Origin: JBFWQM01 sp050249455
Lineage (GTDB): Bacteria; Pseudomonadota; Alphaproteobacteria; MPNO01; VGEU01
Reading direction: 5' to 3'
DNA length: 12,700 nucleotides
Assembly: GCA_050249455.1 (NCBI GenBank)
Contig: JBFWQM010000164.1
Location: 1-12,700 of the forward strand
The position numbers were made by a program, and so were the translations under genes. Shown piece by piece: positions 6,285 through 11,875 of the stretch (positions are counted from its first letter, which is position 1; every line of letters begins with the position of its first letter). The notes under the pieces are model-generated. The model was not told where the DNA came from, searched no databases, and saw nothing but the letters and a program-made list of their open reading frames with translations.

Positions 6285-7361
6285 TCAATACTCCGCCATG
6301 GGTACGTTGACATGTGGATAGGCGCTGGCCGCATGCGGCTGGTGCACCTGCGGCGCGCCGAAATGAAGGTGCGACGGGCTGAGCTGGTCGAGCCGCGACA
6401 CGCCGAGCAGGCCCATGCTGGTGCGCATCTCGAGCTCCAGCAACTCGATGACCCGCGCCACGCCGTCGACCCCGCCGGCGGCCAGGCCCCAGCCCTGCAG
6501 CTTGCCGATGGCGACGATGTCGGCGCCGATCGCGATCGCCTTGATGATGTCAGTGCCGCGCAGGAAGCCGCCGTCGATGATGATCTTGGCCTTGCCCTTC
6601 ACCGCCGCGACGATCTCCGGCAGCACGTCGATCGCGCCGCGGCCGTGGTCGAGCTGGCGGCCGCCGTGGTTGGAGACGTAGACGACGTCGACCCCGTGCT
6701 CGACGCACAGCGCCGCGTCCTCAGCGGTCGCGATCCCCTTGAGGATCAGCGGCACGTCGAACTTGTCCTTGATGCGCTTGACCGAATCCCAGGCCAGCAT
6801 CGCCTGCCAGTCGCGCCCGTCGACCAGCGTCCGCCCGGCCGGCAAATAGCGCTTGATCAGGTCGCGCTCGCGGCGGCTGTAGATCGCGGTGTCGACGGTG
6901 AGCGCCAGCGCGACATAGCCGTTGTCCACCGCGCGCTTTAGGTACTCGTCGACCCAGTTGGCGTCGCCGCGCACGTAGAGCTGGAAGATGGTCGGGTTGC
7001 CGGCCTTCGCCACGTCTTCGAGCGACGGCTGGGTGACCGAGGACAGGATCGACATGATGCCGCCCTGCCTGGCGCCGAGCGCGGCCGACAGCGCGCCGCC
7101 GGCCTCGATGGTCTGCAGCGAGCCGATCGGCGCCAGCGCGAGCGGCAGGCGCATCTTGCGGCCGAGGAAAGTGGTCGAAGTGTCGACCTTGGACACATCG
7201 ACCAGCACGCGCGGCCGGAACGCGATGGAATCGATGGCCTGGCGATTGCGCCGAAGCGTGGTCTCGGATTCGGTGCCTCCGGACAGGTAGTCCCACACCC
7301 CCAGCGTCAGCCGGCGGCGCGCTGCCCGGTAGATTTCCTGCAACGTCGCGAACTCGCTCAC
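6285..7361 (-). CDS. FMN-dependent 2-hydroxyacid dehydrogenase/oxidase
   Basis: A 358-residue (beta/alpha)8 flavoenzyme of the glycolate oxidase/lactate dehydrogenase/mandelate dehydrogenase family, oxidising an L-2-hydroxyacid to a 2-oxoacid. The catalytic set is complete by comparison with spinach glycolate oxidase: Y25 (WDYLSGG), Y129 (FQLYV), D157 (LTVDT), K208 (LILKG), H232 and R235 (SNHGGRQLD), and the flavin phosphate segment DGGFLRGTD (263-271). Minor changes: the Pro normally after LTVDT is Ala, and the usual GR pair near the C-terminus is GK (286-287). The length fits the soluble members, with no room for the membrane-anchoring insert of P. putida MdlB. The start is GTG, supported by GGGGAGG 6 nt upstream. 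The ThDP-enzyme gene follows after 3 nt, suggesting that the 2-oxoacid product is passed on. The electron acceptor, O2 or quinone/cytochrome, cannot be told. Confidence 0.93.
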   Translation of the reverse strand: MSEFATLQEIYRAARRRLTLGVWDYLSGGTESETTLRRNRQAIDSIAFRPRVLVDVSKVDTSTTFLGRKMRLPLALAPIGSLQTIEAGGALSAALGARQGGIMSILSSVTQPSLEDVAKAGNPTIFQLYVRGDANWVDEYLKRAVDNGYVALALTVDTAIYSRRERDLIKRYLPAGRTLVDGRDWQAMLAWDSVKRIKDKFDVPLILKGIATAEDAALCVEHGVDVVYVSNHGGRQLDHGRGAIDVLPEIVAAVKGKAKIIIDGGFLRGTDIIKAIAIGADIVAIGKLQGWGLAAGGVDGVARVIELLELEMRTSMGLLGVSRLDQLSPSHLHFGAPQVHQPHAASAYPHVNVPMAEY

Positions 7362-7398
7362 CGTCCGCCTCCCCGACCCGTGGTCTCAGGTTTGAGCC

Positions 7399-7428
7399 GA
7401 TCTAGCCAAGCCGCGACGCGCGTGTCCA
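7399..7428 (-). promoter_or_regulatory. Possible promoter of the hydroxyacid oxidase/ThDP unit
   Basis: On the minus strand TGGACA (7428-7423, five of six to TTGACA) is followed after 18 nt by TAGATC (7404-7399, a poor -10). It lies after the TRAP terminator and about 38 nt before the GTG start, and its -35 overlaps one arm of the inverted repeat at 7422-7450. The position is right but the -10 match is weak. Confidence 0.3.
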
Positions 7429-7450
7429 GACGGATTTCCGCGCTGGACAC
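7422..7450. promoter_or_regulatory. Inverted repeat, candidate operator of the hydroxyacid oxidase operon
   Basis: GTGTCCAG (7422-7429) and CTGGACAC (7443-7450) are perfect 8-bp inverted arms 13 nt apart, with a second symmetric layer CGGA/TCCG (7431-7434, 7437-7440) inside. It sits directly between the TRAP terminator T-run and the oxidase start and overlaps the suggested -35, as an operator would. It could alternatively fold as a second RNA hairpin behind the terminator. The half-site CTGGACAC recurs at 10539-10546 in the leader of the TRAP operon. Confidence 0.4.
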
Positions 7451-7451
7451 G

Positions 7452-7483
7452 AAAAGGCCGGCGGACGCCCCCGTCCGCCGGCC
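7452..7483 (-). terminator. Strong intrinsic terminator of the TRAP operon
   Basis: GGCCGGCGGACG (7456-7467) and CGTCCGCCGGCC (7472-7483) form a perfect 12-bp stem with a 4-nt loop. On the minus strand it starts 12 nt after the stop codon of the binding-protein gene and is followed by TTTT. This is a textbook Rho-independent terminator and separates the TRAP operon from the oxidase/ThDP operon transcribed in the same direction. Confidence 0.92.
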
Positions 7484-7495
7484 GCCTTCATGCGC

Positions 7496-8617
7496 TCAGA
7501 GCTTCTCGGGATCGAGCTTGCTGTAGAGGTTCTCCCACAGCGCTTTTTCGTAGCCAACGACGTCGGTGCGCGGGACATTGGCCAGGATCTTTTCCCACCG
7601 CGCGTTGCTGGCGATCAGCCGTTCGGCGATCTGCTTGGTGTTGTCGACGCTGAAACGCTTGGCGTTCTGCTCGATCGCGGCGATCTCACCCGACAACAGC
7701 TTCTTCATGACGTCGTCCATGGCCGGTTCGGCCTTGTTGATCGGGATGCCGCGCTTCTTGACCTCCTCGATCGTCTCGTCGTCGAACTGGTTGTAGCCCA
7801 GCACGATGGAGCGCGCCATGGCGCGCGCCAGGATCGGCATCAGCGCTTTTCTCTGCTCGGGCGTCCAGCTCTTCCAGGTCTTGACGTTGACGATGAAGAG
7901 GCTGGCCGCCGAGTAGGTGCCGATCGGGTAGTCGTAGATCGACTTGACGTAGTCGTAGAGGCCATAGGACTTGATCCACGACGGCGCGCCCGAAACGCAG
8001 TTGATCTGCCCCTTCTCCATCGCCCCGGCCATCTCGTTGGTGCCCATGCGCACGGCGACGGCGCCCATGAGCTGCGCCAGCCGGCCCTGGCCGCCGGTGG
8101 TGCGGATCTTGAGGCCCTTCACGTCATCGAGCGACTTCACGTCCTTGTTGCAGAACAGCACCGCCGGGCCCGTGCCGTAGGAGGCAAGGACCATCGTGTT
8201 GACCTTCTTGAAGTCACCCTGGCACTCGGGGCATTCGACGACCATCTGCTCCAGCACCGCAGCGGCCCCGGCGCGCGGGTCCTTCAGGAACATCTGCATG
8301 TCGGCCAGGATGTTCTGCCGCGGCAGCAGCGCCGGCGTGTAGGACGGCGTGCCCGTGGTGACGTCTGCGATACCTTCGCCGGTCGAGGTCACGCTGACCT
8401 CCGGCCCGAAGAGCTGCGCGCCGGCCTTGAGCTGGAAGCTGATTTCGCCCTTGGTCGCCTTGCTGATTTCGTCGATCATCGGTTCGATCGAATGGATCAC
8501 GATGCCGTGCCGCGGCGGCACGAACGTCGCGAAGATGTAGTCCTTGGCCGCCGCCGGCAGAGCGACGGTTGCCGTCGCCAGGGCGGCGCCGACCAGGGCG
8601 CCTGTGCGAGCTCTCAT
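7496..8617 (-). CDS. TRAP transporter substrate-binding protein (DctP family)
   Basis: A 373-residue periplasmic protein with a Sec signal (MRARTGALVG..., likely cut after ALPAAA, residue 24). It fits the DctP fold: the mature start YIFATFVPPRH, a Gly-Leu-Lys-Ile-Arg segment (168-172) whose R172 corresponds to the Arg that binds the ligand carboxylate in this family, then the GAVAVRMGTNEMAGAMEKGQI region typical of the second lobe. Four Cys occur (C129, C132, C156, C207); the CPEC pair (129-132) could form a disulfide in the periplasm. It is the last gene of the TRAP operon, 24 nt after the large membrane subunit, with AAAGGGAG 7 nt before the ATG, and is followed by a strong terminator. The ligand is presumably an organic acid; the adjacent hydroxyacid oxidase makes a 2-hydroxyacid or 2-oxoacid plausible, by inference only. 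Confidence 0.92.
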   Translation of the reverse strand: MRARTGALVGAALATATVALPAAAKDYIFATFVPPRHGIVIHSIEPMIDEISKATKGEISFQLKAGAQLFGPEVSVTSTGEGIADVTTGTPSYTPALLPRQNILADMQMFLKDPRAGAAAVLEQMVVECPECQGDFKKVNTMVLASYGTGPAVLFCNKDVKSLDDVKGLKIRTTGGQGRLAQLMGAVAVRMGTNEMAGAMEKGQINCVSGAPSWIKSYGLYDYVKSIYDYPIGTYSAASLFIVNVKTWKSWTPEQRKALMPILARAMARSIVLGYNQFDDETIEEVKKRGIPINKAEPAMDDVMKKLLSGEIAAIEQNAKRFSVDNTKQIAERLIASNARWEKILANVPRTDVVGYEKALWENLYSKLDPEKL

Positions 8618-8641
8618 TTCGGTTCTCCCTTTGTGTTCGCG

Positions 8642-9949
8642 TCAGCTCATCAGGTTGGGCAGATACAGCGAGATTTGCGGGAAGGCCACCAACAGGGTCA
8701 CGATAATGACCTCGCAGCCGATGAACCAGAACACACCCTTGAACACCGTTTCCAGGGAGATGTCGGGACCCGCCACACCCTTAATGACGTAGACGTTCAT
8801 GCCGACCGGCGGCGTGATCAGTCCGATCTCGACGAACTTGATGGTGAGCACGCCGAACCAGATCAGGTCCATCTTCGCCGCCGCGAACAGCGGCAGCAGC
8901 ACCGGCAGGGTCAGCAGCATGAGCCCGAGGGCGTCGAGGAACATGCCGAGGATGATGAACAGCACCGCCGAAGCGAGGATCAGCGGCAGCGGGTCGGTGA
9001 TGTAGTCCTGCACCAGCCCGGTCAGGTAGGGCGCGGTGCCGGCCAGCGACAGGAGGCGCGAGAACAGCACCGCGCCGATCACGATGAAGAAGATGCGCGC
9101 GGTCGTCGAAACCGCCTCCAGGATCGAGTCCATGAAGCGCGACCACGTCATCTTGCCCTGGACCACGGCGATGGCCAGAGCCAGGAAAGCGCCGAACGCC
9201 CCCGCCTCGGTGGGGGTCGTCAGCCCGCCGTAGATGCCGCCGATCACGCCGAGGATCAGCACCAGCAGCGGCCAGATCTCGCCCAGCGCGCGCAGGCGAT
9301 CGCCCCAGGTCGCGTTGACCTCCTGCGGCGGGCCGAGCTCGGGGCGGATCGTGCAGCGGATCACGATCATCAGCGCATACACCACCGCCGTCAGGATGCC
9401 GGGCAGGATGCCCGCGATCAGCAGCTTGCTGATCGAGACCTCGGCGAAGATGCCGTAGAGCACGAAGCCGATCGACGGCGGGATCATGATCCCCAGCGTG
9501 CCGCCGGCGGCGACGACGCCGGTGGCAAGCCCGCGGTCGTAGCCGGAGCGCAGCATTTCCGGGATTGCGATCTTGCCCATCGCCGCCGCCGTGGCGACCG
9601 AGGCGCCCGACGCTGCGGCGAACCCGGCGCAGGCGAAATTGGCCGAGATCGCCAGGCCGCCCGGCAGCGCCCCCACCCACAACCGCGCCGCCTTGAACAG
9701 CGCCGCGCTGAGGCCGCCGAAATGGGCGAGCGAGCCCATCAGGATGAACATCGGGATCGCCGACAGCTCGAACTTGGCAGCGACGTCCCACGGCATGCCG
9801 CGGATCGCGCTATAGGCCGACGGGATGCCGCGGATGGCGGCGATGCCGACGATGGCGACGACACCGAGCGCGAGCCCGATCGGCACGCGGAACGCCATCA
9901 GGACCAGGATCGCCGCGATCCCTGCGAAGCCGACCTCGAGGGGAGACAC
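8642..9949 (-). CDS. TRAP transporter large membrane subunit (DctM family)
   Basis: A 435-residue inner-membrane protein made almost entirely of hydrophobic segments, about eleven or twelve, the normal size for DctM. Family landmarks are clear: ASGASVATAAAMGKIAIPEM with RGLATGVVAAGGTLGIMIPPS in the first half, GLTTPTEAGAFGA in the middle and GLITPPVGMNVYVIKG near the end; the two related Gly/Pro-rich hairpins correspond to the Na+ and substrate sites in structurally characterised members. It drives Na+-coupled uptake with the small subunit and binding protein. The start is GTG, 7 nt after the small-subunit stop, with GGAG about 10 nt upstream inside the preceding gene, so expression is coupled. 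Nothing looks truncated. Confidence 0.95.
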   Translation of the reverse strand: MSPLEVGFAGIAAILVLMAFRVPIGLALGVVAIVGIAAIRGIPSAYSAIRGMPWDVAAKFELSAIPMFILMGSLAHFGGLSAALFKAARLWVGALPGGLAISANFACAGFAAASGASVATAAAMGKIAIPEMLRSGYDRGLATGVVAAGGTLGIMIPPSIGFVLYGIFAEVSISKLLIAGILPGILTAVVYALMIVIRCTIRPELGPPQEVNATWGDRLRALGEIWPLLVLILGVIGGIYGGLTTPTEAGAFGAFLALAIAVVQGKMTWSRFMDSILEAVSTTARIFFIVIGAVLFSRLLSLAGTAPYLTGLVQDYITDPLPLILASAVLFIILGMFLDALGLMLLTLPVLLPLFAAAKMDLIWFGVLTIKFVEIGLITPPVGMNVYVIKGVAGPDISLETVFKGVFWFIGCEVIIVTLLVAFPQISLYLPNLMS

Positions 9950-9956
9950 CTCGGCG

Positions 9957-10496
9957 CTACTCCAGCGCGTGCTCGGGATTGCCGCCTTCGACCGGCGGCC
10001 GGCGACCGGCGGCCGCCAGGAAATCGGCGGCGATGCGCCAGACGAGGTAGGCCAGCATCAGCCCGGCACCGATCGGCACCATCCAGCGGCTCTGCCAGAT
10101 CTCCATCATGTCGACGGTGGTCTCGACGACATCGCCGATACGAGTCCGGCGGATCGCCTCGTCGATCCCGCCGATCACCATCAGCCCGACATAGGCGACG
10201 GCGACGAAGCCGACGATGCCTTCCATCCGCAGCACCTTGCGCTGCGGCAGGTTGCGGGTGAACAGCTCGACCTTGATGTGGCCCTCGTGGTGGGTGACGT
10301 AGGCGAGCGGCAGGAACGACACGGCCACCATGTAGTAGCTCGCCACCACCTCCAGCGTGCCGTCGATCGGCGCGCTGAAGAAATATTTCATCAGAACGTC
10401 GGCGGTGAGGTGAACCATCATCAGCGTCATGGCGACGCCGCCGATCCACGCGAGCAGGACGGCCGGACGGTCGATCAGCTTGAGCGCCGTGTCCAT
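9957..10496 (-). CDS. TRAP transporter small membrane subunit (DctQ family)
   Basis: A 179-residue membrane protein with four hydrophobic segments (about 13-38, 45-68, 90-112 and 137-158), as usual for DctQ. The conserved short motif HEGHIKVELF (70-79) lies between segments two and three. It forms the membrane complex with DctM. It is the first structural gene of this TRAP operon. Its ATG has no good Shine-Dalgarno of its own and no other start codon exists in the open part of the frame upstream, but a small well-initiated ORF ends 2 nt before it, so translation may depend on coupling to that leader. The C-terminal tail is polar and Pro-rich. Confidence 0.92.
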   Translation of the reverse strand: MDTALKLIDRPAVLLAWIGGVAMTLMMVHLTADVLMKYFFSAPIDGTLEVVASYYMVAVSFLPLAYVTHHEGHIKVELFTRNLPQRKVLRMEGIVGFVAVAYVGLMVIGGIDEAIRRTRIGDVVETTVDMMEIWQSRWMVPIGAGLMLAYLVWRIAADFLAAAGRRPPVEGGNPEHALE

Positions 10497-10498
10497 GC

Positions 10499-10564
10499 CT
10501 ACGACGCGAACTGCCGCTCGCGCCTCGCGGAGGGCGTGCTGGACACCCCGATCGTTCGCCTCAT
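10499..10564 (-). CDS. Putative 21-residue leader peptide upstream of the TRAP operon
   Basis: A short ORF starts with ATG at 10564, preceded by the strong Shine-Dalgarno GGGGAGAGG, and stops with TAG at 10501-10499, two nucleotides before the DctQ start. The peptide begins MRRTIGVSST and ends RRERQFAS; five of 21 residues are Arg, including RR pairs at 2-3 and 14-15. It has no membrane segment. DctQ lacks its own ribosome site, so the layout suggests translational coupling or ribosome-mediated control. A stem CGCGA/TCGCG (10505-10509, 10525-10529) overlaps the end of the ORF. I do not recognise the peptide. It might simply be an open frame by chance, but such a good ribosome site at this spacing is not expected by chance. 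Confidence 0.5.
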   Translation of the reverse strand: MRRTIGVSSTPSARRERQFAS

Positions 10565-10736
10565 CTGCCTCTCCCCGGACTTTTCTGGATCACGCCCGAT
10601 TGGCCGCAGGTTAGGCGGCGCAGGCATGACGGTCAACCGAACCGGATGCGTGGTCGCGCAGTAGTCTCCCGTACGCTGTCATGCTAGCTTCCGGCCCGAT
10701 CGGTTCGATCCAACCAACGCGCACCCGGGGGAGCTC
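10565..10736. promoter_or_regulatory. Divergent promoter region between the two TRAP transcription units
   Basis: The TRAP operon leaves to the left and the second binding-protein gene to the right, so both promoters must be here. I find no clear -35/-10 pair on either strand. Small symmetric elements such as CCGATCGG (10697-10704) are present. An ATG frame at 10681 has no ribosome site and is out of frame with the gene at 10737, so it is not counted as a gene. Confidence 0.5.
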
Positions 10737-11750
10737 ATGCGGTCTGGCGTTCTCGTCAAAGGCATTCGTGCGGCCGTGATGGCCGGAATCATCGTCGCAT
10801 GCGCAAGCGGCGCGCAGGCGCAGCAGACCATCAAGTTCGGCGGCGCGACGATCAACGATTCGCTGCACCGCTGGCAGGAGACCTTCAAGAAGCAGATCGA
10901 GGCCAGCACCCGCGGGCGCATCAAGGTCGAGGTCTACCCGGCCGGCCAGCTCGGCAGCATCCCGCGCCAGATCGAGGGGCTGCAGCTCGGCTCGCAGGAA
11001 ATGTTCATCGCGGTCCCGGCGTTCCTGGTCGGGCTCGACAAGCGGTTCATGGTGACGGATGCCCCCGGCGTCATCACCGACCTCGACCACGGCTTCCGCG
11101 TCACCCACGACATGGCGTTCGCCAAGGCGTTCTGGAACCTGGGCGAGCCCAAGGGCGTCAAGGGCGTCGGGATGTTCTGCTCGGAGCTCGCGACCTACGT
11201 GACGCGCACGCCGGTGCGCAAGCTGGAGGACTTCAAGGGCAAGAAGATCCGCGTGTTCGCGAGCCCGATCGAGCGCGAGGCGATGCGCCGGCTCGGCGTC
11301 GCCGGCACGCCGATGGCGCTCGGCGAGGTGCTGCCCGCGCTGCAGCAGGGCGCGCTCGACGGCGCCCGCTCCGGGGTCAGCATCTGGACCTCGATGAAGT
11401 TCCACACGGCGGCGAAGTACCTGACCCGCACCGACGAGCAGGCGATCTGCTCGATGGGCATGGTCGCCAAGTCGTGGTTCGAAAAGCTCAGCCCCGACCA
11501 CCAGAACGCGGTGCTGAACGCGGCCGCCGATGCCGACGAGGATGTGCAGGAGTGGTCGAACACCACCCGCGAGAAGCAGTTCGAGGATTGGACCAAGGCC
11601 GGCGGCGAGGTCATCAGGCTGACGCCCGCCGACCAGGCCGAGCTGGTCAAGCTGATGGCGACCGTCGGCGACGACGTGGTCAAGGAGAACCCGGAGATCG
11701 CCGAGATGTACAAGCTGTTCCGCGAGACGGCGGAGCGGACGCGGCGGTAG
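10737..11750 (+). CDS. Second TRAP substrate-binding protein (DctP family), divergent
   Basis: A 337-residue periplasmic protein and the only plus-strand gene here. It has a Sec signal with a likely cut after GAQA (residue 28). DctP landmarks are better than in the 7496-8617 protein: YPAGQLGS (67-74), the KKIRVF segment with R172 as the probable carboxylate-binding Arg, and TPMALGEVLPALQQGALDGA (191-210). It has only three Cys, including C22 in the signal. The ATG follows GGGGG by 5 nt. The membrane subunits nearest to it are those of the divergent TRAP operon, which already has its own binding protein, so this one may be an alternative receptor for the same pump, or serve a pump elsewhere. 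The ligand is probably an organic acid. Confidence 0.93.
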   Translation: MRSGVLVKGIRAAVMAGIIVACASGAQAQQTIKFGGATINDSLHRWQETFKKQIEASTRGRIKVEVYPAGQLGSIPRQIEGLQLGSQEMFIAVPAFLVGLDKRFMVTDAPGVITDLDHGFRVTHDMAFAKAFWNLGEPKGVKGVGMFCSELATYVTRTPVRKLEDFKGKKIRVFASPIEREAMRRLGVAGTPMALGEVLPALQQGALDGARSGVSIWTSMKFHTAAKYLTRTDEQAICSMGMVAKSWFEKLSPDHQNAVLNAAADADEDVQEWSNTTREKQFEDWTKAGGEVIRLTPADQAELVKLMATVGDDVVKENPEIAEMYKLFRETAERTRR

Positions 11751-11774
11751 TTCCGGACCCGGACAGGCCGCTTC

Positions 11775-11843
11775 CCCCCAACCCCCTCCCACGAGGGGAG
11801 GGGGAGTTTCTAGCCCCATCCCCTCGTGGGAGGGGGTTGGGGG
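11775..11843. repeat. Perfect 25-bp inverted repeat between convergent genes
   Basis: Arms at 11775-11799 and 11819-11843 are exact reverse complements of each other (25 bp), C/G-rich, containing CCCTCCCACGAGGGG. After one mismatch, GGGG (11801-11804) and CCCC (11814-11817) extend the pairing around a 9-nt loop. GGGGGCGCCCCC (11845-11856), a perfect 12-bp palindrome, follows immediately. It lies 24 bp after the binding-protein stop and 32 bp from the end of the UbiD gene, so its RNA hairpin can act in both directions. C/G-rich palindromes of this style are dispersed repeats in many alphaproteobacteria; that it belongs to such a family here is inference. Confidence 0.88.
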
Positions 11844-11875
11844 AGGGGGCGCCCCCGCCTAGAGATTCAGCCCCC

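Noticed and set aside
4179..6941. 920-codon plus-strand open frame
   Set aside because: Antisense shadow of the ThDP enzyme and hydroxyacid oxidase, both of which have complete catalytic motifs on the minus strand.
7490..10261. 923-codon plus-strand open frame
   Set aside because: Antisense to the whole TRAP operon; the translation is rich in Arg, Asp, His and Gln without recognisable folds.
10681..10740. ATG frame upstream of the second DctP gene
   Set aside because: There is no ribosome site and it is out of frame with the gene; the ATG at 10737 with GGGGG upstream and a proper signal peptide is the real start.
10611..11819. 402-codon minus-strand open frame opposite the second DctP gene
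   Set aside because: The plus-strand gene has a signal peptide, ribosome site and DctP motifs; the opposite frame has none and runs into the inverted repeat.
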